From positions 9,602,501 through 9,666,500 of the forward strand of contig JAWIIG010000025.1 in the NCBI GenBank assembly GCA_033557465.1: DNA of 64,000 nt, read 5' to 3'. The stretch comes from Ichthyophis bannanicus (Eukaryota > Chordata > Amphibia > Gymnophiona > Ichthyophiidae). This document shows positions 31,080 to 41,195 of this stretch, in pieces (the stretch's first letter is position 1; each line of letters opens with the position of its first letter). The notes beneath the pieces are model-generated. The model made no database searches, was not told the origin of the DNA, and worked only from the letters and a program-made list of their open reading frames with translations. The position numbers and the translations under genes were made by a program.

Positions 31080-31770
31080 AAGAAATGGGCGACGTAAATG
31101 GGATGGAACACCTCCCTTATGAAGAGAGGCTAAGCAGGTTAAGGATCTTCAGCTTGGAAAAGAGCAGCTGAAAGGAGATAGGACAGAAGTTTATCCATTC
31201 CACCCCACTCGTGATTTTATACATTCCCACTAGCTCTCCTTGTGGCCTGGGGCAAGTCACTTAACCCTCCATTGCTTCAGAAAAATCCAAGTTATCAATG
31301 TCCCTGTTTAATGTACATTACCAAGTTTAACGTTACAATGTAAACTGCTTTGACTGAAATGATAGAAGTATAAAAAATGTTAAATAAATAAACAAAAATA
31401 AAATAAATAAATAGGGAATAGTTGCTCAATTTTTCAAACACTAAAACAAGAGAACACTCCACAAAATTAACCAGGAGACAGAAGAAATTGTAGAAAGTAT
31501 TTTTTCAGGTGTCACATAATAAAGCTGTAAAATCTGTTGCAAGGGGATGTGGTGTTCAAATGAGATTTGAACAAGTTCATGGAGGGGAAAGTCCATAAAA
31601 AGGTAGATATGGGAAAGCTATCACTTATCCCTTGAAATGAGCTATGAGAAATAGATCTACTTTTTGGGATCAGCAATAATTGTGACCCACACTGGCCATT
31701 GTTGTAGTCAGGATGCTGGACTGTTCGGACCTTCATCTGGCTGTTCTTATGTTCTTGGGACATTTTTCAG
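31080..31770 (+). mobile_element. CR1 LINE fragment split by a SINE
   Basis: 31100-31180 reads as a decayed GMEHLPYEERLSRLRIFSLEKS-type RT C-terminus. After the SINE at 31206-31412 it resumes, and the tail near 31680-31770 (CTGGCCATTGTTGTAG...GGCTGTTCTTATGTTCTT) is a CR1 3' end. Orientation is plus. Confidence 0.65.
31206..31412 (+). mobile_element. CORE-type SINE fragment with A-rich tail
   Basis: Shares TTCCCACTAGC...GGGCAAGTCACTTAACCCTCCATTGC with the SINE at 1699-1915, but continues into a different 3' end (ACATTACCAAGTTTAACG...GTAAACTGCTTTGACTGAAA) followed by TAAATAAATAAA repeats. So it is a CORE-SINE with a non-RTE tail. The tRNA head is truncated. Confidence 0.6.
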
Positions 31771-33686
31771 GCTTACAAAGGTTTCATCATTATCCAGCTA
31801 GTTCTATGTTTAACTAATTCCTCTTTCTTTGTCATGGTGTTACCTTGTCTACTTTTACTTCTTTTATGACAGGGATGCAAAATTCCCCTTGTCCCCCGCT
31901 CTCCCACCCACCAACAAAAAGGAAGCAGTCTTCTTAAGCCATTTTTGGTAAATTTGTTTCTACTAAACTAGTGTGACTACCATGTAAAAAGACACCAAAC
32001 CGTTTCCCAATATGTTCAGTGCCAGTATTAGTGGGGAGATGGGAAGAAAGGGAACAAGACAATTGCCTGGGGGACATGTCGTCTCCCAGTACTGGGGCAA
32101 AGGTTTTAGGTGCTCTAGGCAGACGTTCAGCCTTGCTCCCCCCCTCAGGTATCCTTCAGACCCCTAGTTTCCCCCCCTAATACTCTGCTAATTAAACCCA
32201 ACAATTATGATCACTTTACCCCACCCCTCAAGAACAATCATGCAAAAACATATAATTGCAGATCATACTTTTAAATATATTTTGTTTCTCCTGGCTCCAT
32301 GTTTTTGTAATTTTTGGCTGAATTGTTTTCTAGCCATCCCCTATCTTATTTGATAGTCTGTCTAGTTTTGTCTTTTATAGTTTATTTGTGTTTAATATAC
32401 CACTTTTAAAACAAATAGCAAAGTGGTAAACAATTGTTTAAAAAAACAAGCAAACAAAAGAAAACTGATAAACTACAACTACAGACAGGAAAAACAGCAG
32501 TGGTTGTAGGCAAAAAAACGCTTTTAGCCCACTGCCATTCTGTCACTGGCCTTTATTTATTTATTTATTTATCTATCTATCTATTTAACAGTTGTTCTAT
32601 ACCTACGGTCAAATCGGTTTACATTGCAACAAAACATTATACATTGAACAGGGAAATCAACTTGAAAGTAATATTTAACAAGTTTGTAAGTCTAGGACCT
32701 TCAAATGCTAAACTGAATAGGGGTGTTTTTAGGCCAGCCTTGACGTTCTCATAAGATGATTTAGAACATGTCTCTAATTGTTATTGTCTGGAACAATTAC
32801 TGGATTGTGTAAACTGCTTAGAGGGCAGTCCCCCAAATTTTGTTAAGTAAATATAGTATGGACAATTTCTAAAAGCCGAAACGTGTGCACCCTGCCTTTG
32901 GGTAAAAGCACATGCTAATGGTTCTTTTGAGTTTGTGTGACTGTCAGGAGCTATTGTTCTGCTTTGACGGCAGCTGCACAGTGTCACCCTAGGCGACTGC
33001 CTAGCCTAGTGGCTAAGTCAGCCCTTTAACCCTGACATTTAGTGTTTTAACAGGTATTAAACTAAAAAGTCCTTTTTATCTACCGAGCAAATAGTGGGAT
33101 GACTCCTCATACTATACAACCGGTACCACCCAGGCAGCAGCAGTATATCCTTGATTTACCATACAAAATAACAAACAAATTCCGAAAATAGTATCGGTAC
33201 TCTTAGAAATGACTTACCAAAGCTCATCTAGTACACTGCAATCCTCGCCTCTGAACCCAGTGTTTCACTGCTCCAAGGCTCTAAGTCTCACTGTATTTCC
33301 TGTGCTCTACGATTTAATGTGTGTGTAACAAGCAAGAAAGCCCCAGCCACCCCCTCCCCAGCTTTGCTCTTTGCAGCATTCAGAGCTTCCACAGGAAGCT
33401 GCTGCACTTTTTTGCATTCAGACGACGGCCCCTGCTGTCTTCTTTTGCACAGATGTAATGTTCAGTGTAGGCTTAGACCGGAGAGCTAACCCTGAGACCT
33501 GGTTCTAGAATGAAATGTGTTGTTTGTGCTGTTATTTTATGGTTTTTATTATGTTTGTTTTATTGTATCCTGCCTTGGTCTTTTTGTAAGGACAGGTAAA
33601 ATATCTAATAAATGAAATGAAAAGAGTATTTGGGAATTCTGAGACATCTGTAACATGTTTCGGATGCATTATAATGGCCAGCTTGG
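31771..33686. other. Long stretch without a recognised gene
   Basis: No supported ORF. 32551-32588 is a TTTA/TCTA microsatellite at the edge of what looks like a minus-strand LINE 3' end (complement of TGTAAACCGATTTGACCG, to about 32640). 33530-33618 resembles an L2-like tail on the plus strand, ending AATATCTAATAAATGAAATG. The rest shows nothing I can name. Confidence 0.45.
32551..32588. repeat. Microsatellite (TTTA)n(TCTA)n
   Basis: Four to five TTTA units followed by three to four TCTA units. Confidence 0.9.
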
Positions 33687-33727
33687 ATCTGTGCATCTTG
33701 CTTTGGTTTGTGTGGGTGGGGAGTGAA
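33687..33727. repeat. Dispersed or duplicated repeat, copy 1, left part
   Basis: GATCTGTGCATCTTGCTTTG...GGGGAGTGAA matches 45323-45364. The remainder of this copy lies beyond the DIRS insertion at 40235-41195. Confidence 0.8.
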
Positions 33728-33760
33728 AGCATAGTTACTCACCTATAACAGGTGTTCTCC

Positions 33761-34680
33761 ATAAGAACATAAGATATGCCATACTGGGTCAGACCAAGGT
33801 CCATCAAGCCCAGTATTCTGTTTCCAACAGTGGCCAATCTAGGTCATATGTACCTAGCAGTTTCCCCAAGAGACACAAGTTCCACAATGCTTGTACTGGG
33901 TCAAGCATTGATATCTTCGGTCACTTCTTAATAATGGTTTATGGACCTTTCCTCCAGGAACTTGTCCAAACCTTTTTTAAACCCAGCTACACTAACAGCC
34001 TTTACTACATCCTCCGGTAACAAATTCCAGAGTTTGATTACACGTTGAGTGAAAAAATATTTTCTTTTATTAGTCTTAAATAGTTTACCCTGTAGCTTCA
34101 TTGCATGTCCCCTAGTCTTTCTATATTCTGATAAGGTAAACAATCGATCTACGTTTACCCGTTCCACTCCGTTCATTAATTTATAGACTTCTATCATATC
34201 TCCCCTCAGCCGTCTCTTTTCCAAGTTAAAGAGCCCTAACCTTTTTAGCCTTTCTTCATAGGAGTATCCTTCCATCCCATTTACCATTTTGGTGGCTCTT
34301 CTCTGTACCTTTTCTAAAATCGCTATATCCTTTTTAAGATACGGCGACCAGAATTGCACACAGTATTCAAGGTGCGGTCTCACCATGGAACGATATAGAG
34401 GCATTATAATATCTTTTGTTTTATTTTCCATTCCTTTCCTTATCATACCTAGCATTCTATTTGCTCTCTTAGCCGCCGCTGCACACTGGGCCGAGGGTTT
34501 TAACATGGTATCCACAATGACGCCTAAATCTTTTTCCTGGGTGGTGGCTCCTAATGTGGAACCTTGCATCGTGTAACCATAGTTTGGTTTGTTCTTCCCT
34601 AGGTGCATAACCTTGCACTTGTCCACATTAAATTTCATCTGCCATTTTGATGCCCAGTCTTCCAATTTATCAAGACATTC
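33761..34680 (-). mobile_element. CR1 LINE inserted in the DIRS-A2 terminus
   Basis: A 5'-truncated copy with a 245-codon open frame (33928-34665, minus): [83 protein letters not shown]. The 3' end is the complement of ACATAAGATATGCCATACTG (33767). Fusing GGTGTTCTCC (to 33760) with AGGGACAG (from 34681) restores the DIRS sequence, so little or no target duplication was made. Confidence 0.88.
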
Positions 34681-34904
34681 AGGGACAGTAGGAGTCAGTT
34701 CTCATTTATGGGTGATGTCGGCGCTGATGGCGCCTGCGCGAAGCAATTCCACAACTTTCAAAGAGAGCCTTTGGGATTGCTGGCACACATGCATGGTCCT
34801 CTTCTCTTGCCATCTTGCTCAGTCAGATCCCTTAGCTCGAGCCCTACCAAGAAGATGGCAAGGGAAGGATAAAAATCCAGCAACTCATCAGGGGAGATGG
34901 GAGG

Positions 34905-35003
34905 GTAGTGAGGACTTATTCCTGCTGTCCCTGGGGAACACCTGTTATAGGTGAGCAACTACGCTTTCTCCAGGAACAAGCAGGAAGTCAGTCCTCCCTT
35001 ATG
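34905..35003. repeat. Internal complementary region of DIRS-A2
   Basis: TAGTGAGGACTTATTCCTGC...AACACCTGTTATAGGTGAGCA followed by ACTACGCTTTCTCCAGGAAC...GTCAGTCCTCCCTTATGG reproduces the two tips in head-to-head order, as at 10577-10674 of A1. Confidence 0.85.
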
Positions 35004-35019
35004 GAACTCCCCAGCTACA

Positions 35020-36120
35020 GGCTACCGAACCTGTAACCAAAAAACACCTCCGCAAGATCGTAAGCAGAAGCCGATGCCTGAAGGAGCCCGAGTCCTCGGG
35101 TCCCCGGGGCGAAACCCTCGGTAGCTGTCGAGAAGGATCGGAGGACAGGATGCTTATACCCCGAACAGATTACAGAGTACAGCCTGGCCGAAGGCACTGA
35201 CCTGGCAGGACTCCCTCTCCAGGCAGTAGTGTGAAGCAAAGGTATTCGCCGAAGCCCAGGTCGCAGCCCGGCAGATGTCCATCAGAGGCACCGAGCGCAG
35301 TGAGGCCACCGAAGCCGCCTTGGCTTGGACGCTGTGGGCGGTGACCCTCCGATCCAGTGAGGGGCGTCCGTCTTTGCGTGAGCGAAGGCGATGCAGTCCG
35401 CCACCCAGATGGAGAGCGTGCGTTTTGTGATTGCCTGACCCAAGCGATTGGGATCATAGGACATACTTGCAATGAGGCTGGGTGCGCTGCAGATAGAAGG
35501 CAAGAGCCCTCTTGCAGTCAAGTGTATGCAAAACTGCCGATGCCTGGTTGGCATGGGGTCTCAGGAAGAAGGTCAGTAAGACTATCTCCTATTGATATGG
35601 AAATCCGATATCACCTTCGGTAGGAACATGGGGTGGGTACGGAGAACCACCCTGTTCCTACAGAACCTGGTGTAAGGAGCCTCGACCATGAGGACCTGGA
35701 GCTTACTGACTCGATGGGCTGAGGTCAAAGCTACCAGAAGATCACCTTCCAGGATAGGTGCCGAAGTGAGCAGGTCGCTATCTGCTCGAAAGATGGACGC
35801 GTAAGCTGTATGAGCACTACGTTCAGGTCCCACTCTGCTGGGGGAGGCCAGATGGGAGGTTTAGAAAGCAAGAGGGCCCCGCCTTAAGCAGGAGACCAGG
35901 AGCTGTTCAGAGAGGGGTTTTCCCTCGATGGAGAGATGATTCGCCGATATGGCACTCAGGTGCACCCTGACAGAGTTTGACTTCAGCCCTTCCTTCGAGA
36001 GATGAAGGCAGTACTGGAGGACCCATCGGGTAGGACAAGAAAATGGGTCGATCTGGAGCTTGAACCCCCAGATCTAGAAGCTCTGCCACTTGAAGGCATA
36101 CGCTTGTCTCGTTGAGGACT
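35020..36120 (-). pseudogene. DIRS-A2 tyrosine recombinase remnant
   Basis: Minus-strand pieces in different frames: SYDPNRLGQAITKRTLSIWVADCIAFAH (about 35370-35470), LVALTSAHRVSKLQVLMVEAPYTRFCRNRVVLRTHPMFLPKV (35600-35740), and a C-terminal stretch near 35170-35290 whose frames give the DICRAATWA-type motif. It aligns block by block with 9540-10440 of A1. Confidence 0.8.
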
Positions 36121-37080
36121 TCCTCAACCTCCTTCGGAAGATCCAGCCGGGGCTAGGAATACCCATTCAGCCGCCAGGCTGTGAGGGACAATGAGGCCAG
36201 GTTCGGGTGGAGCACCCGGCCGTCCTCCTGCGTTAGCAGGTCCAGGGAGCAGCCCAAGGGAACTGGGGGCTCGGATGCAAGCCACAGCAGGAGCGGGAAT
36301 CATGGCTGTCGAGGCCACGTAGGAGTGACGAGGATCACTGACACCTGATCCTGCTGAACCTTGTGGGAGGGAACACGTAAAGAAGACTGGAGGTACAACT
36401 CAAGAGGAATGCAACTGGGGCCTCCCTGCTCGGGTGCGGAATTGGGCCGCAGAAGCGGGGAAGCTGTGTGTTCATCAGGCTGGCGAACAGGTCCATGGTC
36501 GGGGTCCCCCACTGATGGAACAAGATGCGAGGATGTTCTCGTGGCCCGGGAAGTAGACCACTCATAGAGTCATTCCCCGATGGAAGGCAAAGGAGCAGAG
36601 GAGGACCGCCTCCCAGCAGAGGAGGCGGGAGCCTGTGCCCCCCTTCCTTGTTGATGTAAAACATCTCTGCTTGGTTGTCGGTCTGCATGAGTACTGACTT
36701 CCCCTTCAGATGTGCTTCGAAGGCCTTCAGGGCCCATTGGACCGCCCAAAGCTCGAGCAAGTTTATTTGCTGCAGGGACTCTTCAGGTGACCATTGCCCC
36801 TGAGTGCATAATGCACTGCAGTGGGCTCCACACCACAGCAGGGAAATGTCCGTTGTCAGGACGAGCTCGTGCTGTGGGGTTTGGAAGGGCAGCCCACGGA
36901 GGAGGTTGCGGAGGTCCTGCTACCAGTCCAGAGACCTGCAAAGCTGTGGGAGGCCTGAATGGGGTCTCTGAGGTGACCTGAGGCACCAGTGGGTCGTCCA
37001 CCTGTGCATGTGGGGGGGGGGGGGTGACATGGACGGTAGAGGCCATGTGCCCCAAGAGGCGCAGCATAGTATGCACCATG
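36120..37080 (-). pseudogene. DIRS-A2 RNase H / methyltransferase-like region
   Basis: 36335-36760 encodes LELWAVQWALKAFEAHLKGKSVLMQTDNQAEMFYINKEGG, then GTPTMDLFASLMNTQLPRFCGP, equivalents of LELRAIRLALKAF...VQTDNQVAMFYVNKQGG and DLFASPHNRQLPRFC in A1. The N-terminal RNase H part is in another frame near 36780-36900. Confidence 0.82.
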
Positions 37081-37289
37081 ACCCGAGTGCTGCTCTGGAC
37101 CTGAGCTGCCAGGGCTCGGAGGTGGGTCGCCTGGTCTGCCAGCAGGAAGGCGGAAGCTCACCTGGGTGTTGAGGTGTGTGCCGATGAACTCCAAGGCCTG
37201 CACCAGTTTGAGGTGGGACGGGGTAGTTGACCAGGAACCCCAGGCATTCGAGGAGGAGAATCGTGCAGGATGCCGCTGATCAAGCTTCT

Positions 37290-37913
37290 CCGGTCGAGGA
37301 CACTGATGAGCCAGTCGTCGAGATAGGGGAAGTCTGGGATGCCTTACTGCCTGAGGGAAGCGGCGGCCGCGGAGAGGCACTTCGTGAAGACCCGCAGGGC
37401 GGACGTGAGTCTGAAAGGGAGCACCCTCTTTTTGGTAATGTTCCCCTTGCACCCTGAAGTGCAGATATTGTCTGTGCTGGGGGGGGGGTGAATCAAGATG
37501 TGGGCATAAGCATCCTTGAGATCCAAGGAGCATAGCCAATCGCCCTGCTGGAGGAAGGGCAGCAGGATGCCAAGCGAAAGCATTTTGAACTTCTCCCGCA
37601 CCAAGAACTTGTTTAACTTTCTGAGGACGAGGATAGGCCACTGTCCTCCCGTCTTTTTCGGGACGAGGAAATACCGGGAATAATTGCTCCGACCCCGAAG
37701 GTGCAATGGTACCTTCTTGACCGCCTGTTGGGGGAGGAGGTTGTCTAGCTTGCGCTGTAGATATGACTGGTCCTCTGGGGAGAAGGGAGGGGGAAGCCTG
37801 TCCAAGTGGAGACGGTACCCGTCTCGGACCACCCGGAGGACCCAGGTGTCCGACGTGATGGACGCCCACTGTGGGGTGAAGAGGGACAGGCGTCCCCCCA
37901 CCACCGGCTGCAA
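37290..37913 (-). pseudogene. DIRS-A2 reverse transcriptase
   Basis: A 189-codon minus-strand frame with SDTWVLRVVRDGYRLH, YSRYFLVPKKTGGQWPILVLRKLN, SLDLKDAYAHILIHP. YLDDWLI is readable at about 37306-37326 in another frame. A G-homopolymer at 37481-37489 marks one frame break, and PFGLSSAP is altered to PFRLTSAL. Confidence 0.85.
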
Positions 37914-37947
37914 AGCTGCTGGGGGGCAAACGGCTACGCTGCTGGTG

Positions 37948-39782
37948 TCAAAAACCCAGAGCGGGCTGAGGTGGCGCCAGGGTTTGTGCCTTGGGCCCTT
38001 TTGGCTTACGGTGGGCGTGGGGTGCTTTCCCCTGCAACGCTGTGGCCGGAGCGGGAGTAGATGGATAGAGTGGGTAACCCTGGTAGGGTAGGCCTTTCCT
38101 CAAGAAGAACAGCTTCTTAGTTTGAGGCTTCTTCCGAGGAAGGGAGGAGGTCTTGCGCGCGAGAAAGGTTCGAGTTACGAACTCCGTCTCTATCTCGGCG
38201 GCCTTGTCTTCGATGGGTTTACCAAAAAGTTGCTCGCCGAGGCAGGGGACATCCAGGAGCTTCTCCTGGACCCACTGCTCCAAGTCCGAGGATTGGAGCC
38301 ATGCCTGAGGCCGAGCCCCAATGCCAGCAGCCACCACCCGGGCCGAGGATTCAAATCCATCGTGTGCTGCGTGGGAGATGTACTTGGAGCACTCTGTGGC
38401 TGACCTCAGAAGGGTCTGGAACCTCAGGAGGGGTTCACCCGCGAAACCTGCGGAGAAGTCCCTGAGCTCCTTGGCGAGGTCACGTAAGAACATGCCCATG
38501 TACAATTGGTAAGCTTGAATACAGCATGCAAGCATGGACCCTCGGTAGGCCTTGCGACCCAGGGCATCGAGGGCTATCGATGCCCTGCCTGGCGGGACCG
38601 AAGAATGAGACTTCGGGCCCTTTTGCTTCCGCATCGCTGATTCCACCACCATGGAGGTGTGGGGAAGCTGAGTCTTCCTAAGGGAACCAAGCAGGTGTTT
38701 CCAACATGTGGAGAAGAAACCTGGACAGGATGGGAGGCACTGGGACAGTGAGAGACTCCCGAGGCGGAGACTCATATTGCAGGATATCGCACTCTTCAGC
38801 TCGATGTTCTTCTTCGGCCTGGGTAGCCAGGTTAAGGGCCCGCACCATATCCCTCACAAACACCAAAAAGGAGGTGTCTTCGGGTGGCAAACACTGCTGA
38901 AAGGCAGGCAGGGACGGGTCCGAAGGGAGGTCCTGGTGGGCGCGGGTCTCCGGGGAAGTTTCCCCATCTGACTCCCAACCCGAGAGATCCGAGGAGGAAT
39001 CTGATTCAGGTAGATCACCCTGTCCAGAGGCTGAGGCCCGTTTTGAGCCAGAGGCCCTGGAGGATCTCGCCCCCCAAGGAATGGGAAGGCGAGCAAGACA
39101 GACGCCGAGGACCCTCACGAGGCCCACAGCTCTCGGGGGTTTCCAAGGTGGTTTTTGACATCCTTCTCGAGGTAGTCACGGTCTCTCGGCATGAACCAGC
39201 TGAGCTGGGTGTGAGCACCTTCTGGTCAGCCAAGAATGCAGAAACACTGTGCTCTAGTGCCAGCATATGAGATTGCCACATGGGCGTGGGGCCCTGTGAC
39301 GCCGACACCGGGGTCACCAGGTTGAGCGTTGAGGAGAAGGGGTCCTTGCCAGGACGGCCCACAGGAGACCGAGCGCCATTGCCGGAGGCCCCTGTATCTG
39401 TGTGAGGTACCTTTCGAGGCTGCTTCTTGTCTGACTGTCGGGAACAATGCAGGGGGCTGAGCGACAGAGCGTGCTCACCCTCGTCTGGGGCCCCCGACAG
39501 CGACTTCGAGGTCGTCTTCTTCTTACGCCGCTCCTCCTCGGGGGATCCCTGGTCGGAGTGCTGCCTTAAGCGTGCGGCTGAGGTAGGGTATTCCACCTGC
39601 GGAGAGACAACCAGGGGTGCCACCAGGGATTCTGTGGTGGCCTTACAGAAAATGTCGTCGGACGTCTGCTTATGACTCAGCAGGGCCTTGGAGGACATTT
39701 GCTTACAAAGCGAGCAGAACTCCAGATCATAGTTGGCCCCGAGACACCGCAGACAGTAGTCATGTGTGTCCATAAGCGACAT
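37948..39782 (-). pseudogene. DIRS-A2 gag-like ORF1 remnant
   Basis: 39015-39782 encodes the N-terminus MSLMDTHDYCLRCLGANYDLEFCSLC, matching residues 16-41 of the A1 gag. 38678-39127 gives FLVFVRDMVRALNLA and AEECDILQYESPPRE. 37948-38775 covers the C-terminal globular part (LPHTSMVVESAM...AARVVAAGIGARPQAWLQSSDLEQW). At least two frame changes split it. Confidence 0.83.
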
Positions 39783-40076
39783 GTTCTTGGGATCACCTGT
39801 TGCAGTTTTTGAAACCGATGGCCATCGGGGTAAAAAGGGCTCCCGCGATGTCGAAGATCGATGTGGCCAGCGGTTGGGAGAAAAAAGGATGCGAAGCCCA
39901 CAAAAGGAAAAATGCTACAAAAACATGTCCCCTTGCTCAAAGAAAAGAAAGAGCAGGGGGAGGATGGGTAGAGGACCGGTGCAACCGGAAAAATAGAAGG
40001 CCAGCGGCCAAAAAATGAAACACGTTTTTCCGCGGGACAAGGATGTGCGTCCGAAGGGCTCCGTGGAGAAAGGGAG

Positions 40077-40234
40077 ACTGAGCAAGATGGCACCCTTGGG
40101 CGGGAAGAGGACCACACATGCGTGGCAGCAATCCCAAAAGCTTTCTTTGAAAGCTGGGGAATTGCTCCGCGCGTTCTCCGTCAGTGCCGATGTCACCCAT
40201 AAGTGAGGACCGACTTCCTGCTTGTTCCTGGAGA
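40077..40234. repeat. Terminal inverted repeat of DIRS-A2
   Basis: Inverted match to 34681-34826 and to both A1 repeats: CAAGATGGCACCCTTGGGCG...TTTCTTTGAAAGCTGGGG...ACCCATAAGTGAGGAC. It retains the YY1-like AAGATGGC (40084-40091). Confidence 0.88.
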
Positions 40235-41195
40235 ACAGAAGGGTTCTTCAGCTGTGACGTGGTCTTAGATTTTGGAGGAAGTGGTAGGCAAAAGGTTTGC
40301 TGGCCCTGCCAGACTTGAAAATGTAGCAGACTGTCAAAAATTAAACACAGATATTAACCCCCCCCCCCCAAAAAAAAAACCTCCCCATCTAGACATTATT
40401 CAATTACTCTATTTATTTAAAAGCCTTTATAGACCGCTAAATTGTAAAACATTCTAAGCGGATTTACAATTCATAAAACAATATAAAGCAATAGTCACAA
40501 TAATAATAATAATAATAATAAATAATAATAATATGTGCCCCACGTTAAGTTACTGTTCTATGTAAACCACCTTGACTTGTCAAAAGACGGTATATAAAAC
40601 CAGTTAAATAAATAACACTGAATTATAATTACAAATAATGGATTACAGTAAACATTTAGCTAGAGCTATCTAGTACAGTGGTTCTTAACTAAGGGATTAA
40701 GTGATTTAGTGGCTCTTCATTATGTCGAACCAAAAACCTTCAACCCCAGATTGATTCTGGTTCTAGCAGTTAGATGCTGAGCTGCCAATATGATGGGTGA
40801 TAAAGAAAAGGGGTGGGCCTCTAACCTTGCATCAGCCAGGCCTTTCTCTCCTTCCATACCCATATGGTAAGTCAGCCCAAGGACCAGATTTATCAAGGGA
40901 GGTCAGGCTGCTAAGTTTTCTGCTTACAGGTGTCGATCTGCAGCTGACATTTAGGGCAGTGTGTGTTGTTCTAAGCAAAAGTATTAGTGTAACTGACTGA
41001 GGAAGGTGTGGGTGGAGCAGCACAGCTGAAAGGTTTCATTGTGGGTCATAACCCAAGCTTGACATTTTACATAAATAGGTGCACAAATGGTTTATAGCCC
41101 CGACTTGATTTAAACAAGTAATGCAGACAAAAGCCAGAACACATTATCTTATCTTTTCCAGTCCTTATAGCAGTTCTCCTTATCCTACTGCATCC
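40235..41195. repeat. Dispersed or duplicated repeat, copy 1, right part
   Basis: Continues the 33687-33727 segment. It matches 45364-46108 closely (ACAGAAG...CAGCTGTGAC; CCAGACTTG.AAAT; GGATTACAGTAAACATTTAG; ACATTATCTTATCTTTTCCA) and ends at CTACTGCATCC next to the RTE. It carries about 215 bp (about 40772-40986) absent from copy 2. No coding capacity is recognised. Confidence 0.82.
40497..40535. repeat. (AAT)n microsatellite
   Basis: About twelve AAT/ATA trinucleotide units with one interruption, inside the repeat above. Confidence 0.9.

Larger units (their letters stand above)
33728..40234 (-). mobile_element. DIRS retrotransposon, family A, inverted copy (A2)
   Basis: Begins with the complement of the family A right tip (AGCATAGTTACTCACC, 33728) and ends with the complement of the left tip (TTCCTGGAGA, 40234). 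Its right-end extension (33728-33760) is separated from the rest by a CR1 at 33761-34680. Terminal repeats are about 34681-34826 and 40077-40234, and the internal complementary region is 34905-35003. The minus-strand order is gag, RT, RNase H, recombinase. Many frameshifts, stops and homopolymer expansions show it is older and more decayed than A1. The flanks join without a target duplication when compared with the empty paralogue at 45322-45450. Confidence 0.88.

Noticed and set aside
31771..33686. Hidden exon in the longest gene-free stretch
   Set aside because: Short ORFs lack any protein character and no splice-flanked conserved block could be seen by eye.
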